From: Lichtheimia corymbifera B2541
Taxonomy: Eukaryota > Mucoromycota > Mucoromycetes > Mucorales > Lichtheimiaceae
Assembly (NCBI GenBank): GCA_000697475.1
Contig: JNEU01000984.1
Coordinates: forward strand, 124,001-188,000
Reading direction: 5' to 3'
Length of the DNA: 64,000 nt
The position numbers and the translations under genes are program-made. This document shows, piece by piece, positions 47,317-60,960 of this stretch. The notes under the pieces are model-generated. The model was not told the origin of the DNA, did no database searches, and saw only the letters and a program-made list of their open reading frames with translations. The first letter of the stretch is position 1. Each line of letters opens with the position of its first letter.

Positions 47317-50300
47317 ATGGCCACCCACAAATCATTGTCGCCCATTCGTCCCGCCCCATCTGACAATCGACAGCTAGCTTCTGCAGCTCAACAGTTGCAA
47401 ACCAGTACGTGAGGATAACGACATGAGATCTATTCACAAGTCGACTCTAATTCTCTACATTCTAGTGCAATTGGAAGACAGGCCTACAGCGCCATCACCT
47501 CGTCAGCCCATTGTGAGTTTTCAAGCAAGAATGGTGGTGGACCAGGTCAACTAACTTTAACGCATGTGTATGCAGACGATCGAGTATTGCAAGGACGGCA
47601 AGCTTTGTTACACGGAATCAAAGTTGTTAGCCGAGAACCATCCTTTCATCCATCAGCGTATGTTCTTTTGCCCTCTTCTCGTTGTTGAAGTGCTTGCTCA
47701 CATGTTTGCCCATAGGTATTGCGGAATTTCGCGTGCATCGTCAGCAATTTGAAGCAGCACATGCAGCATCTACTGTTACACCGACCTTTGAATATCCCAG
47801 GGATTACATTGATCTCATTGCTGCATTGACCCAGGATAGGTAAATGGATACATGGATAGATAAGGTATCAATTCTAACAACATAGCTATGGTTTATTGGA
47901 AAAAGCGAGGAATCCATCAGCCAACTTTCACACCGCATCAACGACGTCTTATCACCCTTCTCAAGAAACGAGCGATGTAAGATCGAGAATCAATACCATT
48001 CATCATATCAACAACCAGCTAATATGTGTATATGCCTATAGTCACAGAGATATTTACGGAGAGCATTGAACGTGGAATCAAGTCATGTGCAAGCAGAGCA
48101 AAGTATGGATTGTCGCCTCGCGTGCTGACACAATTGGAAGGTGGCCCGACCATGATACCCCATGTAAGCTTTTTGATTTATGGAGATGGGAATAGAGCAT
48201 TTATGTATGGATCACATAGCACCTATCTATATCGCGTTGGGAAGCATCCGATATTTCATGTCTTCCTCTAGATCTCCAAGCAGTGATCAACCACCGGCGT
48301 CATTTGCGATCCCAGGTAAAGGCTCTTTTGACTCGTTTTTCTTTTTATGAATACTCACCTTTTTGTTTCTTATATTCCAGATGAGCGACGTGATTACTGC
48401 TGCATTTCAAACCCTGTCAGCCGAGCAACAATTGGCATTACTGCACACAAAACACCGCAAGTCGCAAGTTGTGGATGATATCAAGACGAAGGAAGAGATC
48501 GAATTGGAGAATGAGCGTCGACGAAAGAAGGAAGAGGAAAAGCGCATCCGTGAAGAAGAAAAGAGAAAGCGTGAGGAGGAAAAGCGAGCACGTGAAGAAG
48601 AACGGAAAAAGCGTGAAGATGAAAGACGGCGTCGTGAAGAAGAAAAGAAGCGAAAAGAACAGGCAAGTAATCAAAGTGCAATGTGGGAGTGATAGCTGAT
48701 GTTAACATGTATATGTATTCTAGTCTCAATTGCGGCTCACATCTTTATTTACCAAAGCACCTGAAGACAAATTGCACACCAATGCTACGCTTGGTATGTT
48801 ACCGCTACGAGTTCATTCGGGTATCCTGACGATGCGTTCTTTCTCTAGGCGCTGAACTTACCAAGACCAATCCAAGCATGTTTCCGCCATTTTACGTCAA
48901 AGAGCATGTGTCAATTCATCGATGGCCGGGTCAAAATGTTCACTCTCCCGATTTCTATGCGCAATTGACTGCTTATAGCACCAATGAAACTACGCCAGTG
49001 CCAGGTAAAAAGGAATGTCATGTATATCTATTTGTATGGTGTTAACTAAATCTCGGATGTTTAGTATCAAAGGACCTCCAACAACAATTCTTGCATGATT
49101 TACGATCCCGAGTACCCAAGGAAATGCAAAAGCGTGGCATCACCAAAAGCATTGATTTACGCAGCGCTTTACTCGGCCCCAATATTTCAGAAGATGCCTT
49201 CAGTCATCAAGCATTACGTATGAAGCTACTTCAGTTTTGCGAGGATGTCAGACCGGCATATTATGGTAATGTATTGGGATGTGCGGTGCTCAACAACTTG
49301 AATTAACAACTAACTTGAATCATTGGATAGGCACATGGACAAAAAAGAGCAATGCTGTTACTGCCTGCAATCCCTTTGGACAGGATCATGATCATATTGA
49401 TTACGAGCATGACAGTGAAGCCGAATGGGAACCAGAGGGTGAAGGCGAAGAAATCCAAAGTGGTGACGAAGACGATGAGGATGTTTCGGCTGATGTTATG
49501 GATCCAGATGACGTGAGTATACATAGAGCTATGCAGCGTAAGTGATGACGATGCTAAATATCATTACCATAGTCCAACTGGCTTGTCCCTGAGGGATACC
49601 TATCGGAGGGGGAAGGTGTTGATAGCGATGATGAGCTCTCTGGAAAGGTTGCTAGCAGGCCTATTGTACGACCAGCCAAGAAGGTGCAGTGCTTATTTTT
49701 CGTCTTTGATCAAAAGATGATCTCCATTTCGCTTATACATGTTTACTATATAGTATACTGCCATTCGCCCTGTTGCCATTGGGCCCATATTTGACGACAG
49801 TGATGATAGCGAAGATGACACTTTGAAGCAGTATGAAGTTCGAATGCTGGGAGGTATGTATGCTGGCATAAAAGGACACTCACCGGATGAGCTAACGCTT
49901 GCATTGTAGACGTCTCAACGCCTTACAACCCGCTATTACTACCAGAAGACATGGATATCACCTCTACACCGGGGAATAGTGACGAATCCACCAAGAAAGC
50001 AAAGTTTACAGAGGAACAAGCAACCGAGCTTATGCAGGTAAGACATATCTCTTGAATGGTACCAAAGATGGGATGCTCATATGGATGTGCCTAGATTATT
50101 GAAGTTGGGAAGAATGATGGCATGACCAAGCTGATATCAGAAGCCAAATCAAACAAGTAAGTTCATGATGACAAGGGCATGGAAATTGCATACTAAGAAC
50201 CCGTGAATAGGTTACTGCAAAGCTTACCAAAGCGTCAAATTGAAATGAAGATCAAGGATATGGCTATCAAAGAAAAGAGAGGATCGGATACAGTGAGTGG

Positions 50301-50384
50301 TTTTGATGTCAAATCATAGGTGGGTTTGCTGACACATATATGTAATAGAAACCATCCTGGTATATGAAGGGAGCCAATGCATGA
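47317..50384 (+). CDS. Chromatin assembly factor 1 large subunit (CAF1A/p150, yeast Rlf2/Cac1)
   Basis: Eighteen exons: 47317-47404, 47466-47512, 47576-47657, 47716-47839, 47906-47976, 48042-48163, 48220-48315, 48381-48662, 48724-48793, 48849-49004, 49065-49265, 49331-49512, 49573-49683, 49754-49853, 49910-50037, 50095-50156, 50211-50292, 50349-50384; 679 residues. Replication-coupled histone H3-H4 chaperone. Diagnostic parts: a long Lys/Glu/Arg helix (KER domain, from exon 8), AYYGTWTKKSNAV followed by NPFGQDHDHIDYEHDSEAEW, an acidic ED domain (GEGEEIQSGDEDDEDVSADV), NWLVPEGYLSEGEGV, and a C-terminal winged-helix-like end (KSNKLLQSLPKRQIEMKI, then KEKRGSDTKPSWYM). Intron 8 (48663-48723) needs a GC donor. 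Exon 5 skips a CATAG to use AAAAAG; this gives the frame EESISQLSHRINDVLSPFSR. Confidence 0.9.
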
Positions 50385-52454
50385 GTCGTTCAATTCCCCG
50401 CTTTCAATCAATTCTTTTCCTGCATGTACATTTTCTAATCGCAACATCGTCCCCCGAAATCACCTCTCATCATATCCATTCGCATTAATATCTCGCGTTC
50501 TTTATCGCAACATTTACAACCAACCAACAAAGATTACTTTTTCTGATGCAACTTTTATTGATCCTGAAAGGCGTGTGATGAGGTGATGATCTATGTTCTC
50601 ATCAATGGTTTAGGCAGAGGTAGCGTAGCAGGCAATAAATAAGGAAGGAGAGGTAGTATTATTCATGAGCGTCGCAAAGGTGAAGAAAGAGAGAACAAAT
50701 AGAGGAATTCAATTTTTGGGTTCTTTGTGCAATTCATTATAGGTGTTCTTCAATGACTTGTAATTGCTGTATGATGACACTACCCTTCATCTTTTCCTTG
50801 CTGGTAGCATGTTTCTAGTTCATCTGCTTGTGGGTTTTCAGATACTCGTCCTTGAATGGTGGCATACTTCATATCGGAATTTCTTGTATCTGATTCAATG
50901 CGTACCATTCGCGCCCACGAGATCGATCGGGCTATTGAATGCACAGTTCTTCGGATTTACGACTACATGATCATTCAATCAATAAAGGTTCGATAGCAGC
51001 ATGAAATACTTACTGTGCCACATTGTGAGGTCTTCAATGTGCTTCCGTGAATTTGACTCTCTGACATTTGGTGGGAGATCCTTTGGCGTTGTCATTGTTC
51101 ATCATCATCAATGTCATGGTCAGAATCTTGATCTCGGTATTTGTGAATAAAAGTTTGTGTATACACAATGCCAGCGTTTGCTAACTTGCGGATTCTTTTC
51201 AAATTCGATGGTTCTTCGTCAGTTGCAGCATCAAGTATTGGGCCTTGCTATCTGCACCACATCAATCTTAGCACCGGACGTAGACCATGGCACCACAGCC
51301 AACTTTTGCAAATGCATCACAGGAGATAGCTATATCAAGAGTAACGAGGTGGCGTGGATTAGTAGTGACTCATCAAGCAACATGGACAAGCTTTACCTTA
51401 TTATAAAGGTCCAATATCACAATGACTGCCACGATACAAAGAAGCACTATGAATGTCCACAAAGATCAGCACTTATCCATAGGTTGAAAGATGTGATACA
51501 TACAAACCTTGACATTTGACCTTGTAAGCAATCGAACAAGTAAGACAGAGGAAAGAGAACGATGTGGAAGCATGATGATGGGGCGGCGACAACATCCTTT
51601 TATTTTCTGTACACGGTGGGCGTGGGGATTTCTGTTTTTTGGGGATGATGCATTGATAAATTGATGCATGAGCTGATGTAGTGATGGAGCGCATATACCA
51701 GGATCAAGTCTGAGGAGCCAAGGCGTAATGCTGTCTACGCATACATCGGCCAAATTAGAGCACGTGATACGTAAAATCTATCAATGAAATTAATCACTTG
51801 CACGCCTACTAATACAATCCCCATTATCATAAAGGTGACTTACCATATTGTCAAGCTTGTCACTTGTCGCATGTCGCTTGTCATTTTAAGCCGCTCCAAC
51901 AATCACATTGCTGTAAAAGTACACAGGAAACCTCATGTTTTAGCGTCGGAAGCTTGCTCAGTGTCAAGGATGGTATGACTTATGGACTGCTGAAGGCTAT
52001 ATGCAAATCGCATTGAATGGAATGAAGATGGTGTTATCATTGGATGCTTGGTGAAGAAAAGGCAACTGGCAGTATTCACATGGCTCTCCCACACCGCCCA
52101 GAGGCATATGTAATTTCAGGTGTGACCATCCCAACTTTGACGCATTTATTGATATGACTTGCAGAGAATCCAAGAAGATGGAATATAAAGCATGTGATTA
52201 AAGGCGGTAGGTAAAGGGGAGATGTGATGGGTGACGCATCATTTACAATGACTCAGCATACTGTTGATGAACAGTAGGTTGGGTGATGGCTTTAAAAGCT
52301 GTCAAAAGAACACTTTGGGGTATTGGTGCAATTTGTCCCACCTGCTCTTTTACATCACATAAAGGTGTTTGCGTGTGCTTGTGTGTGAAGAAGAGAGTTT
52401 ATTATTTCTTTATATCAATATCCCCCTTTTCTATTTCTTCTTGCTTCCTTTTAC
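50385..52454. other. 2 kb gene-poor region
   Basis: No confident gene. A short minus-strand frame 50908-50780 (42 codons, including KYATIQGRVSENPQADELET) has protein-like composition and might be an exon; a candidate GT-AG intron lies just upstream on that strand, but frames do not join convincingly. A plus-strand frame 51157-51519 is not recognised. Confidence 0.35.
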
Positions 52455-53573
52455 ATGTCGATCGACTCTCGCTGTTGGATCTGCTATGATGAGAACGACA
52501 ATAGTGACCGATGGGTGAAGCCTTGCAAGTGCTCTTTGACATCACACGAACAATGCCTACTCGACTGGATCGCTGAAACGCAAAAGAACTCGCCTCGTAC
52601 ACAAGCAGCTTGTCCTCAGTGTGGCTCAACGTATTTTGTGATGCAGACCACGAGTACCGCGTTGGTTGTCATGAATCGAATAGATCGTATTATCCAAGCA
52701 ACGGTTCCTTATATCACGTTTCTCGGTATCGGTTGCTCGGCTCTTATTACTTCAACAACATTTGGTGCGCTGAGTGTTACAGCATTTCTTGGCGGTGAGC
52801 AGAGCGAGCAATTACTCGGACCACCAGCACAATGGACCTGGCGTACATGGATAGGCATGCCATTGATACCTGCCATTCTTATTGCTTGTAATTTTCGATG
52901 GTCTGACGGTGCACTTCCTTTCGTTACTGTGCTCTTACTCCGTGCATTGGGAAGTCCTTTAAACCAAATCAAGTTAACTTGGCCTCCTTCACCCGCTGCC
53001 ATTCTTGGTCTTTTCCCTTGGGTCAGGTAATATCATTATTGGGAGGCAACCCCTCTCCCTTTGCATTTGGGGATGGGAAATGACTTATATGGATATTATT
53101 CGAAAAGACTCTTTTACAATGCTATCTTTGGCTATCTCGAATACCGGATGTGGTACCAGAATACCAATGGAGGACGTCGACATGAATCAATCATCAGCAC
53201 CTTGAATAATCAACGACACAAGGGATTGTCTATCATCAACGCTTTACTATGGCCATTGATCAGCAGCATCCTCGGCAGGTAAAAAGCATAATGATGACCA
53301 TGGTATCGGCTCACATTATCTCACTCATGATGCAGCATGTTGAATAACTTTCAATTCATTCGTCGGTACTTTCCGGAGCCTTTCCATCGCAACACACTTG
53401 GAGGATGTCTTTATGTGATCACAAAGGTATATGACGCATGATGCGTCACAGGCACTACAAAGGGAGAGAGAGATTGGGTGCTGACCCCATAATAGGATAT
53501 TGCAAGTCTCTTTTACAAATACGAGCGATTGCGCCAACGACGATCGCGTCGAGTTCTTAATGACCTTGACTGA
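52455..53573 (+). CDS. RING-CH (MARCH-type) membrane E3 ubiquitin ligase, MARCH5-like
   Basis: Four exons: 52455-53026, 53108-53278, 53336-53426, 53496-53573; 303 residues. The N-terminal RING-CH finger has the C4HC3 order C7, C10, C24, C26, H31, C34, C53, C56, with Trp38 between. Hydrophobic segments follow (about 80-105, 130-150, 160-175, 245-260), so it is a polytopic membrane protein. The one-finger, about 300-residue, multi-TM layout resembles mitochondrial MARCH5. The basic tail is RQRRSRRVLNDLD. The first intron (81 nt, in frame) contains a TAA; splicing joins PWVR to LFYNAIFGYLEYR. Without splicing the protein would stop at 191 residues, within the membrane region. Confidence 0.85.
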
Positions 53574-54357
53574 GTGCTGTTACATGTACATATCTACTAC
53601 TTAGCGAATAAACGTAATTTACCCCTATAGCATATTACTCAATTTGGATCTTTTCATTTTCTTTGTATTGTTGTGGCGTCTTTGTTCCATGAATGGAGAC
53701 CTAACTGATTGTTTCAAAATCATCCTCCCGAAAAACTCAGGTGTCCTCGTAACTGCCCAGTTGGCCTTTGTCGATCTCAAATGTCTTTCCGCACAGCAGC
53801 CAATCATTGAAAGTATCGGACACTATAAAGAGCGGAAAAACACCTTTATAAAACATACAGTCCAAGAAATCGTATCACCTCCGCTTTTCCCGAATACAAA
53901 GCACGGATGCAACTTGTGGTGCATCGTTTGTCATTTACTTTTTGGCTTTTACCTCAGCCAACAACATATAACCACTGGGAGAAATAGCCATTCGGTCACT
54001 GGACAATCCAAATCCATAATCCATAAGCTGATTTTATTTACACTTTGATGCACGTGCTTAATAGCACCCAAAACACCTTGACTCCAAAAAAAGCACACAG
54101 CCATTGGATGGTTGCACCATTTGATTTGACACTGCAAAACAAGATTACTCGCATGCAAGTTGGGTTCCCGCATTGTATGTATATACAGTATCAACTAATA
54201 AGAGCAACACAGCATGTTGCTGATCTCAATGAACCAAGATCCAGAACAAAGAATTGTATCACAAATATAAACAACGTCCATCTCTGGGACCCAAACCACC
54301 ATTTCCCTCATTATTTCCCAATATGCATAACCGATACTATATTTGCTTTTTTTTTTT
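53574..54357. other. Intergenic, convergent 3' ends of the MARCH-like gene and Rac1
   Basis: 784 bases. A plus-strand frame at 53644-54048 (134 codons) has no recognisable family and no supporting context; not called. A T11 run lies near 54349-54359, next to the Rac1 stop. Confidence 0.45.
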
Positions 54358-55497
<1,140 letters not shown>

Positions 55498-56560
55498 GAT
55501 TCAGAGAGAGATGTTTTAAAGCAAAAAGAAAGAGGCTGTGCAGTAAAAGGGAAAAAAGTAATAAGGTAGTAATAAAAGAGGTGTGTGAAAGGGGAGAAAA
55601 GAGAAGAAAGTAAGAAAGAGGAAGTTAAAATACGTCATCAAATAAAGCATGATAGCTTGTGTGATGTGTCTGTGGCATGACATTCGCCAATGAACATTGT
55701 GCCGCATTATCCAATATGGAATGGCTTCGCATGAGCATCCTTTTCCTCTCGTACAAGCCGATCCTTACAAGAAAACGCGCACATGTACGTCGATCCCGGT
55801 CGTATCTTGGCATTTATGTATCCGATCTCCTCTCTAATCAGGTACAACATTGCCTTCCCTTCCCCCTTCTCTTATAATACATAACCTCGGTTTATATCGA
55901 TCTCGATTCTCTTGAATGTATATACCTGGTGTGTATGTATGTGGAGGAGTATGACACATGTTACTGCATTCATCATCACCACCCCCAAATATTTACGCTG
56001 TCATTATGCATCTCGCGCGATGATTCCAAGCTGATACCATCCTTTTCCATACGCTACATACCTTTTTGATCCATCTTTCTTTATCTTTTTAAACCCCATT
56101 GCCATCTCACAAGCATACCCATAACAAAAGAATTTGTATGTACGCGTCATAAAGTGAATAACCATTCACGGTATACATATCACATGCTCCTCGTTGGAAT
56201 TTAAACCATCACCACACACACACTACAAGTACATCTCCTCCACGCATTGTATTTGATCCGATACTATGAGTTATAGCATGACAAGATGTGATGACTTCAA
56301 AACATGGTCCAATGGATTCTAATATAGAGCCAAAATATAGGAAGACATTATATTGTAGAATGGACACTTGGTGGCATGCACAAAACCCTTGCAGAGTCAA
56401 GCTACTGCAAACGTGCATCGTCAATTACATGCATAACGCGTGATTTGGATCATTAGTATGCATATTAAAAGCCATCCTTATGGAAACATAGACTCTGTGA
56501 TTATAGAATTATAGAAAGAAGCCATTGGAGACATAGTAGCTTTGATGTAATGTCGATGGT
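55498..56560. other. 1.06 kb intergenic region upstream of Rac1
   Basis: Contains a pyrimidine/purine-biased stretch near 55560-55630. It should hold the Rac1 promoter and the Kelch gene 3' UTR. No coding signal. Confidence 0.45.
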
Positions 56561-56963
56561 TTATTCTTGATTAAGAGCCAAAAAGATGCATAGAGGTTCC
56601 AAAGTAAACTGCCTGCTAATGTGATGTTCGTCGGCTCGTGTGTCAGGAGATGATCCACTAGCGACGGTAGGAAGAGAAGCAAACATGTTGTCATGGGATG
56701 GGGAGGAGTTGGGATGAATAAACGAGTCGTTGCTATTACTACTGCCACTCTGGTAATGGTAATGATGTCTTTGCGCTTGATTAGGCGAAAATTCATCCTC
56801 GCTTGTTGTCGCACTCGGTTCCAAGAACCCTTCATAATCTGCCATAGCTCGACTCAGACGTGGTAGTGATGGTGTTTCATGTAAATGATGTGCTCTTCCC
56901 AATGTGTAAACTTCTGGATCCGTTGCCCTGCTTTCTCGTATAGGGATCCGACGTTGAGAGAGG

Positions 56964-56994
<31 letters not shown>

Positions 56995-58776
56995 GCTGTT
57001 GTTGTTGCTGATGATGTGGATCATCAGGAAGAGTATGAGTCGTTGGAGGATGAAGTGGATGATAAGAAATGCTGCTGGGTGAAATGGAAGCGATACTACG
57101 ACGTTGCTCGGTTGTTGTCATGGAAGGGCTCGTGCTCTCTCCTGATGAATCCGTTGTCGTTGTAATAAAAGCCTTTTGTTGTCCAATAACCAGTAATCGA
57201 TATCCACCATCGCGTTGACCATCCAACAAAAAGCTTGATACATCATGTGGATAGATGCTGCCTTCAATATCATATGCCGTCGTTGTCAACGCCGACCAAT
57301 GTTTCCTTCGCAAGTCAAACACATCCATCGACCTGAGCGAATGAGCATGCAACAGGTTCCGGTCATCGCCATCTTGTCGAATCGTTTGTCCTCCAAATAT
57401 CAGTAGCTTATGTGTCCCCACCGGTTGCAGTACACAATTGAGTCGACCGCGTGGAGGATGGCCTGTTGTTTCAACGATCAGATCGCGACGCAGTGATTCG
57501 GAAATAGTTTGATCCAAGTCTTCTTCTTGACCAGGAGAAGTAATCTCTGCACTTCGACTAAGAGAACGGCGATATGTATATGCCTCGGGATGATCATATT
57601 TGAACCATGTCCAGGTGCGACAATCGAGACGATAAAGAATATCATGCACCAATTGACCTTCAGCTTGTGTCTCACATCCACCAAAGATATATAATTCATC
57701 ATCCATCATTGCAGAAGCATGACCAAAGCGTGCAGTGGGGATCTGTCTATAGATGATACAGAATAATATGAGCAGATGTCAAATAAAGAGGATCGCTTGT
57801 TATTTACCCTGAAGTTTTTGGCTCGCTCCATGTGTTGGTGATAGTATCAAATACAAGTAAATCATTCTCTCCTGTGCGATCATATCCGGTCAGGCCGTTA
57901 GTCTGTGATGTATTGTTTCCAAGTATAAGTGTGCGTGGATGGGTGGTGTGAAAATGAAAGAAAGAAAGGAAACAAATGGAACAATGGAAGGAAAAGGAAC
58001 AAAGGAGACTCTTTTGTGCATAGCGACTTACCAAGTGAATTGGCACTCACCCCGCCAAATACAAGCAAGAATCGATTTTGCAGTACATCCACTGTGTGAT
58101 CACATCGAGCCCGTGGTAATGGTCCTTGCATAAAACAAAGCCGTTCCAGAGTCCAAGTATCGATATCAATCACGTGCACTTCATTTGACAATGTGCCCAT
58201 TGCCACCTTTCTACCACCCACAAGGTACAATCGTCGACCCACTGCAACCACAGGTGAGATAAATGATGTATATCCTGGATACACTTGCAAGGGGACCTTG
58301 TGCCATTCACTACGTTCAATGTCATATATAAAGCACACGGGATCCATTGCCATGAATGGCATGTACAACTTGTTTCCAATCATGGCCATACAACGCAAAT
58401 GATATACCGGTGGTGCTATGGATATGGGCTCGGTACGGATCCTGTCAACGTCTGCTGCTGCTGCTGCTGCTGTACCACTTGTGGATCGTGTGTGATCGTA
58501 TTCATCATAATCGTCATCATGGCCTGACATATCAAAGATAGACAAGGAATCTTGTCGATCACGATCACCAAGAAATGCGGGATATGCACGATGGGGGTGG
58601 CGTTGATACCAAACAGCTGACTCAAAATTAAGCTCATGTCGTACCATGCGGTACATCATCCGGCATGTTTGCGATAGCTCAGCAAGGGAATAAGGATCCA
58701 GATAACCAAGAATCAGCCGTAAAACATCAACGCTTAAAGTGGTGACAGTGATGGGCTGATGGCTAGAACGAAACAT
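56561..58776 (-). CDS. F-box / Kelch-repeat protein
   Basis: Three exons in transcript order: 58776-58051, 57902-57808, 57746-56561; 668 residues. The N-terminal F-box is TTLSVDVLRLILGYLDPYSL (about 11-30) then AELSQTCRMMYRMVRHELNF, a predicted Skp1 contact. Kelch blades follow: MIGNKLYMPF, VGRRLYLVGGR, NRFLLVFGG joined by splicing to TNGLTGYD, DDELYIFGGCE and HKLLIFGGQT. The donor choice at 58051 (GTGAGT) is set by the Kelch motif; a nearby GTAAGT at 58031 would break frame. A 16-Gln run lies in the C-terminal low-complexity region. Likely a substrate receptor of an SCF ubiquitin ligase; substrates unknown. The first intron is 148 nt. Confidence 0.87.
56963..57009. repeat. CAA/CAG trinucleotide tract inside the F-box/Kelch gene
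   Basis: On the minus strand it encodes the Gln run before HLSQRR. It is mainly CAA with a few CAG interruptions, so it is a length-variable microsatellite candidate. Confidence 0.9.
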
Positions 58777-60960
58777 AGGAACCGTGTGTGTCTCAAATAT
58801 CAGCTAGTTAATGGTATTAGTCGCTGTACATCAAGCCACAGTTGTGGTTGTCAATGGCAGGGCGTTACTTACACATCCGCTCACGTGGCAAGTGAGGCGG
58901 GATATTGTAACCTTTCCGCAGAAAGAAACGAGACGAAAAAGTTAAGAGAAAAAGGAATTGCTAAATGCATGAGATAGGCCGTGTATATAAAGATTTCTGT
59001 GTTACCGCCTGTAAACATCGACAATGATCGGTGAATGAGCATGTCATCGTATTTCTCGCTGTTCTCCCCTGCGGGCCTAATCAACACAAAGAAGAGCAAA
59101 GAAGCGAAATATGTGATTTGCTTTGTTCCATGAAGTCAGATCCCCATTTTTAGGTTTGCATATCCAACTCAATCCTTGCTTATTTTGGATGAACCTACCA
59201 GCTGGTTGGTTCCCCTGGTATAATAGAAGCGCATAGAAATTGATCCCAATCCCTGATGATCCTTCTATGGGGTTCGATTCTCAAAGCTTGTAAAATACAC
59301 CTCATTAACAAGAAAACGTCTTGGTGATTCGAGATTGTTCTCCTGCCCTTGACATGTAGCCTTAGTATGTCCTGGTCAAAGAGAGAAGGGGGTTTAACGT
59401 ATCCCTGGAACACTTCAACTGGGTCTCAAAACTCAAGAGGTACAAAGTTGAGCTTTGCCACGCGTTCGATTCGATCACCCGCATACCAGGGAAAACGCGT
59501 CAGATAAGCGTGATAGGCTAGATACACTTTATCAGATGCATTGATCATCATGAGCTTATCCTCCCTATTGCTGTTTCATTATTAGATTAATATTGCACGA
59601 GCAAAACAAATGATTTATACACGATGTCTTGTGCATGGAATAAGCTCCTGCATATGATAACAACAAATAATGAATAATGAATATGACGTATTGGGGTCAT
59701 CTATGAAAAGCCGACAGCCAAGACAATCAAAAGTACTGGTCTTTCTCAGCTTCATTCACAACATCTTTTGGGGGATACCCTGATGATGGGAATTTCGTTA
59801 CCCCAAGAGTTGCCATGAGCCATTTTGTTGATGATATAGGAAAGGATTGATCCAATGACCAAAAGAGAATGGGTAGTCGTTGCTTCGAAATATAGCGACA
59901 GGTGATGAATAGCAAGATATAGTGCCAAGGAGAGAGAGAGTGTGTGTGTGTGCACAGAAACAAGGTTCCCTTCTCTACGCATTATATGTTCGGGACATAA
60001 TAGTGCATCCAAATGGGCATTGTGCTAATAGAGTGTGGAATAAATATAATACCAAGAACCTCTTGTAATTTCCTATTTTGTGGTATAGATCATGGAATGG
60101 CAGATGTGGCTGCAAAGGGGTCGATCTACGCATGCCGTCCAGCGTTGTTGTTGACAGCGTTACACTAATATTGCTGACATTAGGGGGAGAGGGCGGGGTG
60201 AAATGTGACTTTTGCCTTCTGCCAAAGTATACACATTGTTGTCACGGGAGATGGGTCATTGACTGTATGTGGTCATGGAGCAGTGATTGAAGTATCCGCA
60301 AGGCAATGACTGCTTGCAACAGCCTCATTGGCATCAACTTTGACCCGTGAGCAATGATGGCTGCTTTCGGTCCGAGACGGAGATCACCAGGGCGCGGATA
60401 TAATATGGTGGGTACATTTAAACCTTTTTTTAAGCTGGATCAAACCAGCGAGGGATATGACCTCGTACCCATTCCACACGGGTGTCATATACAGCTTAGC
60501 ATACGACCGTGAAGAGATTTGGTTTTGTGCTCTAACTTATGGTTTCTTCATCTTGGTGCATCCAAAACGATGGATCAACCTTGCACAACAAACTTGGCAA
60601 TTTTTGTGCTCAGGCACCTTAAAGCTGGATGAAATCTCAGCGGCAATTTTCTCGGAGTGCCCATCATTGCCAGGCACAGACGTATCTTTCAATTAAAGCT
60701 ATAGCTAACGCTATACGATGGTAGCATCAATGGCCAGAAAAAATATATTCTACAAAAGCTTTATTGCAGCAGCTCCCAAATTTTCATATATGAAAGATGT
60801 CAGCAATATTCTCACAGTAGTAATAACACTTCTTGAAAGCAGCGCTTGGAGTTTTCTTTTTCCCGAAAGCCCGCCTGATCATGAAACAAACTAATTCAGG
60901 AATCAAGATTGAATCAAGCTCGCGTTTTGTACCTCTTTTCTTCTTTGTGTATTATAATCA
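58777..60960. other. 2.2 kb divergent intergenic region (F-box/Kelch / MFS copy 2)
   Basis: No gene called. A minus-strand frame at 59195-59413 (72 codons) and plus-strand frames at 60078-60290 and 60457-60696 (the last with DEISAAIFSECPSLPGTDV) have no recognised family. A (GT)n run lies near 59937-59952. Confidence 0.4.

Noticed and set aside
53028..53030. TAA read as a nonsense mutation in the MARCH-like gene
   Set aside because: An 81-nt GT-AG intron removes it and joins the frame at PWVR-LFYN; splicing is the simpler explanation.
53644..54048. 134-codon plus-strand frame between the MARCH-like gene and Rac1
   Set aside because: Cys/Leu/Ile-rich translation of AT-rich convergent 3' sequence, no motif and no promoter context.
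58031..58032. GTAAGT donor for the first intron of the F-box/Kelch gene
   Set aside because: It leaves phase 1, and no acceptor downstream continues the Kelch blade. The GTGAGT at 58050 restores VFGG-TNGLTGYD.
59271..59290. B-box-like ggggttcgattctc, considered as a second tRNA
   Set aside because: No A box, anticodon arm or acceptor pairing can be drawn around it.
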